Shown: piece by piece, positions 55,778 through 63,948 of the stretch
Position numbering within the stretch: position 1 is the stretch's first letter
Layout: every line of letters begins with the position of its first letter
NCBI RefSeq assembly: GCF_000186265.1
Contig: NC_014934.1
Span: 372,001-436,000, forward strand
Reading direction: 5' to 3'
Source of the DNA: Cellulophaga algicola DSM 14237
GTDB taxonomy: Bacteria; Bacteroidota; Bacteroidia; Flavobacteriales; Flavobacteriaceae
Length of the DNA stretch: 64,000 nt
Program-made: the position numbers and the translations under genes
Notes under the pieces: model-generated
Told to the model about the DNA's origin: nothing
Seen by the model: the letters and a program-made list of their open reading frames with translations, nothing else
Database searches by the model: none

Positions 55778-56464
55778 ATGAAAAGTAAATACACTTTACT
55801 TTATGTTGTATTAATTATTGCTTGTTCTTCTTTCGCTACGAATAGAGATTGTGAATATGTTGGCTCCAACATAGAATACATAACATCACAAACTAAAAAA
55901 GCATTAACAGAAACTGATTTAAACAAAACCAAATATCAGATATATAAGGCGATAAATGCTATAGAAAAAACAAGGGTTAAACTTAATGACTGTGGTTGTA
56001 GTTATGCTTCAAAAAACTTGTTTGAAGGTTTAGACAACTTAATTCTTGCTACAAAAACATCTTCTATTGCAGGTGCCAGAGTATTAATTAATAAGGCTCT
56101 AGAAAAAACCGCCTTAAGTTTAGAATCCTTAAAGGAACATCATACGCACCAAAGTAAATACCAAGCAGATGTATTAACTCTTAATACTAAAAATTCAGAA
56201 AAAGAAAAATTGGACTCTAAAGAGGCTCGTGATCGCGAATTACGCCAGGCTATTGATAGTTCTTTAGTAAAATTTGAAAAATCTTTGGAGGATGTAATTA
56301 CCACGGTAGATTGCGAAGAAGCCAAAAATTTTATTATTGAAATTAAGAATAAATGCGACCAAGCACTTTTAAATGATGAATTATCTGAAGGAAAAAAATA
56401 TTTCAACTTAAGGACAAAAGTAATTGCTACTAATGCCCTAACTAAAATAAGTAATTGCCATTAG
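55778..56464 (+). CDS. Exported helical protein with an internal duplication and six cysteines
   Basis: A 228-residue protein. A hydrophobic start (YTLLYVVLIIACSSFA) is either a cleaved signal or a lipobox (IIAC, Cys16). The mature sequence is helical. Residues 24-72 (DCE ... NDC) and 178-227 (DCE ... SNC) have the same start, end and length (47-48 residues between the Cys pairs), so the protein looks like two copies of a helical unit around a charged middle (about 120-170). Other Cys are 74 and 193. No family recognised. Its stop is 3 nt from that of the convergent response regulator. Confidence 0.75.
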   Translation: MKSKYTLLYVVLIIACSSFATNRDCEYVGSNIEYITSQTKKALTETDLNKTKYQIYKAINAIEKTRVKLNDCGCSYASKNLFEGLDNLILATKTSSIAGARVLINKALEKTALSLESLKEHHTHQSKYQADVLTLNTKNSEKEKLDSKEARDRELRQAIDSSLVKFEKSLEDVITTVDCEEAKNFIIEIKNKCDQALLNDELSEGKKYFNLRTKVIATNALTKISNCH

Positions 56465-56467
56465 TAT

Positions 56468-57631
56468 TTATTTACTAGCAAATAATTTTACGTCAGAGGC
56501 ATCTACTTCCGTATTACCAAGTATAATTAGTCGTTCTACGACATTTCTTAATTCACGTATATTACCCGTCCAATCATATTCTTGAAGTAACTCAATAGCT
56601 TTACTTGAAAATGTTTTAACCGCAGTTCCATGTTCTGATGCTATTTTAGACGCAAAATGATTGATCAGTAAAGGAATATCATCTCTTCTTTCGTTTAAGG
56701 CTGGTACCTTTATTAAGATTACTGCTAAACGATGGTATAAATCTTCTCTAAAATTACCTTCTTCTATTTCTTTTTTTAGATTTTTATTGGTCGCTGCAAC
56801 AACACGCACATTTACTTTAATATCTTTATCTGATCCAACTCTTGCTATTTTATTTTCTTGTAAAGCCCTAAGCACTTTTGCCTGCGCAGAAAGGCTCATA
56901 TCGCCAATTTCATCTAAAAATATAGTTCCATTATTGGCCGCTTCAAATTTACCAGCTCTATCTTTAACAGCAGAAGTAAAAGCACCTTTTACATGACCAA
57001 ATAATTCACTTTCTATTAATTCAGATGGTATCGCTGCACAATTCACTTCTATAAATGGCGCACTACTTCTTTGACTTTTCTCATGAACCCAGTGTGCCAC
57101 CAACTCTTTACCCGTACCATTTGGTCCTGTAATTAATACACGAGCATCTGTAGGGGCAACTTTTTCTATCATATCTTTAATCACATCAATAGCTTCACTT
57201 TCGCCCACCATTTCATAATTTTTAGATACCTTCTTTTTTAATATTTTATTCTCTACTACTAATTCTTTTCTATCTAAAGCATTCCGAACTGTAGTTAACA
57301 ACCTATTTAAATCTGGCGGTTTTGAAATATAATCAAACGCACCTAAGCGCATTGTATTTACAGCTGTATCTAAATCTCCATGACCGGAAATCATAATGAA
57401 AGGAATTTCTGGTTTTATTTTTTTTGCGGCTTCCAACACTTCTACACCGTCCATTTTTGGCATTTTAATATCACAAAGCACCAAGTCGTAATCTTCTTTT
57501 TTGACTGCTTCAAGACCTTTTAAGCCATCTTCTGCTTCTTCTACCGTATAGGTATCACTTTCTTCCGATAAAATTTTAACTAAAACTCTTCTAATAGCCG
57601 CTTCATCTTCAATAACTAATATTCTAGACAT
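56468..57631 (-). CDS. Response regulator with sigma-54-type AAA+ domain, lacking the DNA-binding domain
   Basis: 387 residues. The receiver domain has the acidic pair ED at 8-9, phospho-Asp54 (LCDIKMPKMDG) and KPP at 104-106. The AAA+ domain has Walker A GPNGTGKE (169-176), GAFTSA at 216-221 in place of GAFTGA, Walker B GTIFLDEIGD (235-244) and the R-finger region. It ends at DASDVKLFASK, about 70 residues short of NtrC; the Fis-type helix-turn-helix is absent. It is last in a run after the ABC exporter and MscS genes. No histidine kinase lies next to it. Confidence 0.93.
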   Translation of the reverse strand: MSRILVIEDEAAIRRVLVKILSEESDTYTVEEAEDGLKGLEAVKKEDYDLVLCDIKMPKMDGVEVLEAAKKIKPEIPFIMISGHGDLDTAVNTMRLGAFDYISKPPDLNRLLTTVRNALDRKELVVENKILKKKVSKNYEMVGESEAIDVIKDMIEKVAPTDARVLITGPNGTGKELVAHWVHEKSQRSSAPFIEVNCAAIPSELIESELFGHVKGAFTSAVKDRAGKFEAANNGTIFLDEIGDMSLSAQAKVLRALQENKIARVGSDKDIKVNVRVVAATNKNLKKEIEEGNFREDLYHRLAVILIKVPALNERRDDIPLLINHFASKIASEHGTAVKTFSSKAIELLQEYDWTGNIRELRNVVERLIILGNTEVDASDVKLFASK

Positions 57632-57665
57632 GTATTATATTTTTAGTACTGGTTGTACAACCAAT

Positions 57666-58550
57666 TTAATTATTTTTAATATGAACATCTCGCTGTGGAA
57701 ATGGAATACTAATTTGTTGTTCTCTAAATTTAGCATCTATGTTATACCGAATTGCACTCTTTATTCTTGGATCCGAAAAGCTATCGCCTATATAAAAATT
57801 AACAGCAAACAACAACGCAGAATCTCCAAAATCCTCAAACAAGACAAATGGCTTTGGGCTTTTTAAAACACCTTTCTGACCAATAACAGCTTCTTCCAAT
57901 AGTCTCGTTACTAAATTTACATCACTACCATAAGCGACACCGACCCTTACTGTTTCACGAGTAGTTTTATGATTTTGCGTATAATTATAAATTGTTTCAC
58001 TTATAAATTTATGGTTTGGTATTATAATTACCTTATCATCTCTAGTAATACATCTGGTTGTTCTTAATTTAATTTCAAAAACCTTACCAACTTTACCTTC
58101 GACTTCTACAATATCTCCAACGCTTAATGATTTATCTACAATTATAAATATACCTCCAATCACATCTTGAAATAATTCCTGAAGTGCTAAACCTAAACCT
58201 ACAAATAGTGCAGCAGAAGCGGTTAAAAGAATGGTTATATTTATTCCTGCAGCACTCATGGTTAGCACAATAACTACCAGAAAAGCTACATATCTGATAA
58301 ATTTAAAGACACTATGAAACTTATGCTGATCATCTAGCTCCATTCTTCTCGTAAAGAGATAACGCATCCATTTTAAAATAAAACTAGTTGCTATAAACGC
58401 CAGAACTAACAAAAGCAAGAGTCCTATCGTAATGTGAATTTCATTTGCACCTTTCCCAAAGTGTACTCCTAGTTCTAAAATATTTTTGATAACACCCCAA
58501 ACATCTTCCTTTAAAATTTCTGCAACTTTTTCAGTATGATCTTGAATCAT
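57666..58550 (-). CDS. MscS family mechanosensitive channel
   Basis: 294 residues with three membrane segments (about 40-60, 83-103, 107-128) and the MscS beta domain. The pore helix region SAALFVGLGLALQELFQDVIGGIFIIVDKSLSVGDIVEVEG is typical; IIPNHKFISETIYNY follows. It opens on membrane tension to release solutes in osmotic down-shock. Lies 3 nt after the ABC permease stop and 34 nt before the response regulator gene, so likely co-transcribed. Confidence 0.95.
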   Translation of the reverse strand: MIQDHTEKVAEILKEDVWGVIKNILELGVHFGKGANEIHITIGLLLLLVLAFIATSFILKWMRYLFTRRMELDDQHKFHSVFKFIRYVAFLVVIVLTMSAAGINITILLTASAALFVGLGLALQELFQDVIGGIFIIVDKSLSVGDIVEVEGKVGKVFEIKLRTTRCITRDDKVIIIPNHKFISETIYNYTQNHKTTRETVRVGVAYGSDVNLVTRLLEEAVIGQKGVLKSPKPFVLFEDFGDSALLFAVNFYIGDSFSDPRIKSAIRYNIDAKFREQQISIPFPQRDVHIKNN

Positions 58551-58553
58551 TGA

Positions 58554-59888
58554 TTAATATTTTAACCACTTATATAACTCCCTATAACTTGGCTTCTTCC
58601 CATACATTAAAATACCAATGCGATAAATTTTTGCCGCAAGCCAAACAATCCCTATAAATGTAACCATTAAAAGTAAAATAGAAACAATTACTTGCCAAAT
58701 AGGAACGCCACCTTCTCCTAAACCACTAGATAAACGCATAAGCATTACAATTGGAGAGGTTAACGGAAATAGAGAAAAAGCAACTGCGATGGGCCCGTGG
58801 GGGTTATTAAACACGGAGAAAAAACCTACATAAATTGCTAACATTAAAGGAGTTATAACCGGTAAAATAAACTGTTGCGTGTCTGTTTCATTATCAACAG
58901 CAGCTCCAATTGCCGCATATATTGAACTGTATATTAGATATCCCAATAAGAAATAAACCAGAAAAAAACTGATTAACATAATCCATGGTATTTTGAAAAT
59001 TTCGACCCCTAAAGCCAAAACCTTTTCATTCATCATTGATACGTTTGGTACCGTTGACATTGCCGCCATTGAGGGGGTATCCCCACTAAATGCTGCAGGA
59101 TCAATATCAAAAACAAAAATTACGATTAGCATTAATATGGAGGCAGAAAAAATCCAAATAGCAAACTGGGTTAACCCAGCTAAGGAAGTCCCAATAATTT
59201 TACCCATCATTAATTGAAAAGGTTTTACCGATGAAATAATAACTTCAATAATTCTACTGGTTTTCTCTTCTATAACGCTTCTCATAACAAAACCACCATA
59301 AATGATAATGAACATCATTATTAAATATCCAAAACCACCACCAATAAATGCCCTGATTTCATTAAATCCTTTAATATTAATATCTCCTGAAAAGGTAGAT
59401 AAATTAATATCGTAAGTCTTATCAACCTCTAAAAAATCTTGTTTTGAAACTCCTAATTGTTGCAATCTATGTTGTTGAAGTCTTGTCTTAAAGACCCCTT
59501 CAATTTTATCTAAAACAGAAGTACTTGGCGCTTCTTTTGTGTAGAAAAACGATTTATTTGTAATTTCTTCTAAACTTGCCGCATTGGGTATATATAAAAG
59601 TCCATAATACCCCAAGCTAGAGGTAGAGTCTATAGCGCTTTTTAAGGACACATTTCTAAATTCTAAAAAGGAGGTACTTTCTGTGGTTACAAATTCATTA
59701 TGAAAAAAATCACTTTCATTTAAAATGGAAATTACTTGTTTTTCACTATCATTTAATTGGGTCAAAAAAGCAATAAGGACCACCATGGCAACCATAAGTA
59801 TGGGACTCAAAAAGGTCATAATAACAAAAGACTTATTTCGAACTTTTGCCAAATACTCCCGTTTAATAATAAGCAGTAATTTATTCAT
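58554..59888 (-). CDS. ABC-2 type permease (NatB-like)
   Basis: A 444-residue membrane protein. One helix at about 20-44, a large extracytoplasmic loop (45-185), then about five helices to residue 430. Starts with the cytoplasmic LLLIIKREYLAKVRNKSFVIMTFLSPI. The EEKTSRIIEVIISSVKPFQLMMGKIIG stretch is the family signature. Overlaps the ATPase gene by 8 nt. Probable efflux of a small molecule or ion; substrate unknown. Confidence 0.93.
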   Translation of the reverse strand: MNKLLLIIKREYLAKVRNKSFVIMTFLSPILMVAMVVLIAFLTQLNDSEKQVISILNESDFFHNEFVTTESTSFLEFRNVSLKSAIDSTSSLGYYGLLYIPNAASLEEITNKSFFYTKEAPSTSVLDKIEGVFKTRLQQHRLQQLGVSKQDFLEVDKTYDINLSTFSGDINIKGFNEIRAFIGGGFGYLIMMFIIIYGGFVMRSVIEEKTSRIIEVIISSVKPFQLMMGKIIGTSLAGLTQFAIWIFSASILMLIVIFVFDIDPAAFSGDTPSMAAMSTVPNVSMMNEKVLALGVEIFKIPWIMLISFFLVYFLLGYLIYSSIYAAIGAAVDNETDTQQFILPVITPLMLAIYVGFFSVFNNPHGPIAVAFSLFPLTSPIVMLMRLSSGLGEGGVPIWQVIVSILLLMVTFIGIVWLAAKIYRIGILMYGKKPSYRELYKWLKY

Positions 59889-60816
59889 TAGAATTTTTAC
59901 TAGATATGGTTTGTATAAAAATATCGTTTGCTGAAGGAATTTTTTCTAGAAAATGATTTATAGGTGCTTTCGTTGCCAAATACGTTAGAATTTCTTGGGT
60001 AGACTTTCCATTTAACTGTAATTTAAAACGCAACTGATGTTCATTCACATCATAAGATTCATCAAAAATAGAGAGCTTAGTTTGTAATTCAGATATAATT
60101 TCTGAGGGGTTATAAACTTCCATACCTACTTCAAAAATATTCTTCTTATACGCTTTTTTAATATCCGTAAGTTTACCATCTAATATTTTTTCAGATTTAT
60201 GTATCAGTGCTATGTAGTCACAAAGTTCTTCTACAGATTCCATCCTATGGGTAGAAAAAATAATGGAGGTTCCATTTTTCTTAAGCTCTAATATTTCGTC
60301 TTTAATGACATTGGCATTTATAGGATCAAATCCACTAAAAGGTTCATCAAAAATTAAAAGTTTTGGTTCATGCAAGACCGTGACAATAAATTGTACTTTT
60401 TGAGCCATTCCTTTAGAGAGCTCCTGTACTTTTTTATTCCACCAATCGCCAATCTCAAATTTATCAAACCAATACTTCAATTTCTTCTTAGCTTCGGCTT
60501 TCCCCATTCCTTTGAGTTGTGCCAAGTATAGCGCTTGTTCACCAACCTTCATACTTTTGTACAAGCCCCTTTCCTCAGGAAGATAACCTATCATCGCTAC
60601 ATGCTTAGGGCATAAAGGCTCCCCATTAAATAAGACAGTACCTGAGTCCGGATATGTAATCTGATTAATAATTCTAATTAATGAAGTCTTACCAGCGCCA
60701 TTGGGACCTAGTAATCCGTAAATACTATTTTCGGGAATTTCTAAAGAAATATTGTTTAGCGCAGTAAATGCACCATATTTCTTGCTTACTTCTTTAGCTA
60801 CCAAAACATGGTTCAT
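59881..60816 (-). CDS. ABC transporter ATP-binding protein (NatA-like)
   Basis: 311 residues from the ATG at 60816 (MNHVLVAKEVSKKYGAF); a more distant ATG at 60843 adds nine residues that match no family start. Walker A GPNGAGKTS, Q-loop and signature ELSKGMAQKVQ, Walker B LLIFDEPFSGFDP, and switch His in STHRMESVEEL. A C-terminal DUF4162-like extension (about 215-305) follows. It pairs with the overlapping permease and begins the operon that continues to MscS and the response regulator. Confidence 0.94.
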   Translation of the reverse strand: MNHVLVAKEVSKKYGAFTALNNISLEIPENSIYGLLGPNGAGKTSLIRIINQITYPDSGTVLFNGEPLCPKHVAMIGYLPEERGLYKSMKVGEQALYLAQLKGMGKAEAKKKLKYWFDKFEIGDWWNKKVQELSKGMAQKVQFIVTVLHEPKLLIFDEPFSGFDPINANVIKDEILELKKNGTSIIFSTHRMESVEELCDYIALIHKSEKILDGKLTDIKKAYKKNIFEVGMEVYNPSEIISELQTKLSIFDESYDVNEHQLRFKLQLNGKSTQEILTYLATKAPINHFLEKIPSANDIFIQTISSKNSNE

Positions 60817-60961
60817 GCAAACAATTTTATCAAAGATATTCAAATGCTTTAAAACTCCGTATTTCCTGTATTAAATAATAACATAAAAATAAAAAAATTT
60901 TAAGAAACACCTGTCTTTATAGTTCTTGTTTTAAATTTAAAAAAAAGGGTTAAAAACAAAA

Positions 60962-60988
60962 CCCACCCTTAATAAAATCAAGGATGGG
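60962..60988 (-). terminator. Weak terminator for dnaJ (leftward)
   Basis: Stem CCCACCCTT with AAGGATGGG (one mismatch), loop 9 nt, and T-rich RNA after it in leftward reading. About 90 nt after the dnaJ stop. Confidence 0.5.
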
Positions 60989-61079
60989 AAAAAAATTGCT
61001 ATGAAAAAGAAAATTAACATTGAAAAAACAATGTTATTTCAAATATACGTTATTATTTTAAAAATAAATTATAAAGTAC

Positions 61080-62207
61080 TTAAGAAAACATTTCTTTTAC
61101 TTTTTCAAAAAAAGATTTATCAGATTTTTCTGGGCTTGGAATAAAATTTTCATTCGTCTGCATTTTCTCAAAAAATTCTTTTTGTTCTTTATTTAATGTT
61201 TTCGGCGTCCAAACATTTACATGCACTAATAGATCACCAGCTCCATATCCGTTAAGACCCGTAATACCTTTACCTCTAAGACGTAAAATTTTACCTGACT
61301 GTATTCCTGGCTCTAATTTAATACGCACTTTACCTACAACAGCATCGATCTCCTTAGAGGTCCCTAAAACTGCATCTGATATGCTAACATATAAATCATA
61401 GTGCAAATTATCACCTTCACGCTTCAGTGTTTCATGCTCTAGAGTTTCAATCGCTACAATTAAATCTCCAGGAACACCATTACCCGGCGCATCATTACCT
61501 TTTCCGGTAACCTTCAATTGCATACCGTCTTCTACTCCACCTGGTATTTTAACCGATACAGTTTCCTCCTTAACGATCATACCTTGAGAATCGGCATCAT
61601 TAGGTTTACGGTCTAAAATCTGACCACTACCACCACAAGAGCTACAAGTAGCTGCTGTTTGCATTCTACCTAAAATAGTATTGGTAACTTTCGTTACTTG
61701 ACCTCTACCACCACAAGTGCTACACGTTTTATACGTTACACCACTTGCCTGAATTTTACGTTTAACTTTTATCTTCTTCTCAACGCCATTCGCAACTTCT
61801 TCTAACGTAAGGGATACTCTAATTTTTAAGCTGCTTCCTTTTACTCTTCGCTGACCGCCTCCGCCGCCACCGAAACCACTAAATCCGCCGCCACCGCCGA
61901 AACCACCAAAAATATCGCCAAATTGGTTAAATATGTCATCCATATTCATACCGCCTCCGCCGCCGCCGCCAAATCCACCAGAGCCATCAAAAGCTGCATG
62001 GCCGTATTGATCGTAACGTGCTTTTTTATTATCGTCGCTTAAAACTTCATAGGCTTCTGCTGCTTTTTTAAACATCTCTTCAGCCGATGCGTCTCCAGGA
62101 TTTTTATCTGGATGATATTGCACGGCTTTTTTCCGATATGCTTTTTTAATTTCTGCTGCGCTTGCGCCTTTGGCTATGCCTAAAATGTCGTAATAATCTT
62201 CCTTCAT
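61080..62207 (-). CDS. dnaJ: Chaperone DnaJ with only one zinc centre
   Basis: 375 residues. J domain (1-70) with HPD at 32-34; Gly/Phe-rich linker (74-118) with long Gly runs; zinc region; two C-terminal substrate domains; dimerisation tail. Canonical DnaJ has four CxxCxGxG motifs; here only CSTCGGRG (162-169) and CSSCGGSG (188-195) remain, which equal motifs 2 and 3 (zinc centre II). Motifs 1 and 4 (centre I) are replaced by cysteine-free sequence. It stimulates DnaK ATPase. It is encoded 9 nt after grpE; dnaK is not in the window. Confidence 0.96.
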   Translation of the reverse strand: MKEDYYDILGIAKGASAAEIKKAYRKKAVQYHPDKNPGDASAEEMFKKAAEAYEVLSDDNKKARYDQYGHAAFDGSGGFGGGGGGGMNMDDIFNQFGDIFGGFGGGGGFSGFGGGGGGQRRVKGSSLKIRVSLTLEEVANGVEKKIKVKRKIQASGVTYKTCSTCGGRGQVTKVTNTILGRMQTAATCSSCGGSGQILDRKPNDADSQGMIVKEETVSVKIPGGVEDGMQLKVTGKGNDAPGNGVPGDLIVAIETLEHETLKREGDNLHYDLYVSISDAVLGTSKEIDAVVGKVRIKLEPGIQSGKILRLRGKGITGLNGYGAGDLLVHVNVWTPKTLNKEQKEFFEKMQTNENFIPSPEKSDKSFFEKVKEMFS

Positions 62208-62216
62208 ACTTTATGT

Positions 62217-62774
62217 TTAATTACCAACAACCACTTTTGGATGACGGATAATTTTATCGCCTAACTTAAATCCTTTTTCAATTACATCTATAATCTTGCC
62301 CTTCATCTTCTTATTTGGAGCAGGTATTTGTGTTATTGCCTCATGAATATCAGCATCAAATACGTCACCAGCTCTAGCCTCTACTTCTTCTAGGCCTTTA
62401 GATTTAAGTACTTGTTCGAATTTGATTTTAATTAATTCTACCCCCTTGAATGTTTCTTTATCATTAGATTTCGCTAATTCTTGCATAGCTCTATCAAAAT
62501 CATCAGACACAGGTAACAAAGCTACAATCACTTCTTGCCCTGCAGTCTTAAATAAATCCATTCGTTCTTTAGAAGTTCTTTTTTTATAGTTTTCGAACTC
62601 CGCAAATAATCTTAAAAATTTATCTTTTTCTTTAGCTAAATCTTCACTTAATTGTTCTTCAACAGAAAGCTCTACAACTTCAACTTGCTCAGGTGAATTA
62701 TCTTGATTCTCTGTGCTGTCTTGTTGCTCTAAGTTTTCTTCTTTTATATCTTCTGTGTTATTTATATCGCTCAT
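62217..62774 (-). CDS. grpE: Nucleotide exchange factor GrpE
   Basis: A 185-residue protein. An acidic, disordered N-terminal 40 residues lead to a long coiled coil (about 43-95, KDKFLRLFAEFENYKKRTSKERMDLFKTAGQEVIVALLPVSDDFDRAM) and the beta domain ending DKIIRHPKVVVGN. The GrpE signature near HEAITQIPAPNKKMKGKIIDVIEKGFKLGDKIIRH is intact. It releases ADP from DnaK. First gene of grpE-dnaJ, with a stress-like promoter. Confidence 0.96.
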   Translation of the reverse strand: MSDINNTEDIKEENLEQQDSTENQDNSPEQVEVVELSVEEQLSEDLAKEKDKFLRLFAEFENYKKRTSKERMDLFKTAGQEVIVALLPVSDDFDRAMQELAKSNDKETFKGVELIKIKFEQVLKSKGLEEVEARAGDVFDADIHEAITQIPAPNKKMKGKIIDVIEKGFKLGDKIIRHPKVVVGN

Positions 62775-62811
62775 TTTTGACTCAATTTTTCATTCTGCTC
62801 TTAACAGTTGG

Positions 62812-62850
62812 CAAAAGTACTGCCAATTCTTTAAAAATGTCAAAATGTCA
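62812..62850 (-). promoter_or_regulatory. Candidate stress promoter of grpE-dnaJ
   Basis: Leftward: TGACA (62850-62846), TTT, TGACA (62842-62838; its TTGACA gives the -33 TTG), 18 nt, then TACTTTTG (62819-62812), a full TAnnTTTG. The inverted repeat TTGGCA-N7-TGCCAA (62808-62826) covers the -7 element. Confidence 0.65.
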
Positions 62851-62941
62851 TCAAACTTTATAAAAAACACGCCGAAAAGCATTAAAATGATTAGTCGACT
62901 TAGCCAAAATCACGAAGTGTACTTAGATTTGGCAGATTAAT

Positions 62942-63856
62942 TTATTTTTTAGGATATAAAGACTCCAGTGCCGGACACACATTTAAGTATTTAAACTTAA
63001 AACCTTCTTCTAAAATCTTCTTATTACTAACACGTTGACTATCTAATAATAAGGCAGACATTTCTCCTAAAATTAATTTTAAAATCGATGCTGGAACTTT
63101 TGGAAACACTAATGGTTTACCCAAAATAGCGGCTACTTTTGATACTAGCTTTTCATTCGTTACAGGGTTTGAAGCTACTCCATTGTACACCCCATTTAAT
63201 TCATTCTTAATCGCAAAAACAAAAAGTTTTGCCAAGTCTTTAATATGAATCCATGATTGCCATTGCTTGCCAGAACCGAAGGCAGACCCTACAAATAATT
63301 TAATAGGCTTTACCATCTCTGGCAAAGCACCTCCTTTATTTGACATGACAAGCCCTATTCTAATTTTAGCGAGACTAAAATTAAAGCCTTTAAGATTATC
63401 CACTTCATTTTCCCATGCTGTTACAACTTCAGATAAAAAGCCATCTGCTTTAAATTGATCGTCTTCTGAATAGAATTTTTTTATTGAATTAGGATAAATA
63501 CCAATAGCAGAAGCCGACACAAAAGACGTAATAGCCGAAGAATCAACTTTTAACAAACCCGAATTAAGTGTTTTTAAAGAATTGATTCTACTTGTAAGAA
63601 TTTCTTTTTTATAGGAAGATGTCCATCTTTTAGAAATTGAAGCACCTGCTAAATTTATAATAGCCGTAACCCCCTTAAAACAATTTAAGTCTATTTCTTT
63701 CTTATCTGGATTCCAATAAAAACCTGAATAATTTTCTTTCGTTACTATTTTATCTTTCCTTGTCGTAAGGAAATTTACCGCAATATTATTCTTATGACAT
63801 TCGTTTACTATAGCATTGCCAACCAATCCTGTAGCACCTGTTATTAATACCTTCAT
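62942..63856 (-). CDS. TIGR01777 family epimerase/SDR-like protein
   Basis: 304 residues. N-terminal NAD(P) motif TGATGLVGNAI; the family's FYWNPDKKEIDL and INLAGASISKRWT blocks; SASAIGIYPN and a Tyr-poor catalytic area; closing DUF1731 domain (KVPASILKLILGEMSALLLDSQRVSNKKILEEGFKFKY). The family is related to cell-division inhibitor SulA-like proteins of cyanobacteria by name only, and its reaction is unknown. Monocistronic or last gene of a leftward set; another leftward gene seems to end just upstream. Confidence 0.92.
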   Translation of the reverse strand: MKVLITGATGLVGNAIVNECHKNNIAVNFLTTRKDKIVTKENYSGFYWNPDKKEIDLNCFKGVTAIINLAGASISKRWTSSYKKEILTSRINSLKTLNSGLLKVDSSAITSFVSASAIGIYPNSIKKFYSEDDQFKADGFLSEVVTAWENEVDNLKGFNFSLAKIRIGLVMSNKGGALPEMVKPIKLFVGSAFGSGKQWQSWIHIKDLAKLFVFAIKNELNGVYNGVASNPVTNEKLVSKVAAILGKPLVFPKVPASILKLILGEMSALLLDSQRVSNKKILEEGFKFKYLNVCPALESLYPKK

Positions 63857-63948
63857 AGCAATTTTTTATAAAGGTAATTTTTTAAAAAAGCTTACCGATG
63901 CTATTTAATTAAGGTTTAACATAAAACCCACCTAACAAGCTTCTTAAC

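Noticed and set aside
61001-61144. 47-codon plus-strand ORF starting MKKKINIEKT after the dnaJ terminator
   Set aside because: The start looks like a receptor leader, but most of it is antisense to the end of dnaJ and rich in Lys/Phe/Leu as expected for AT-rich shadow frames.
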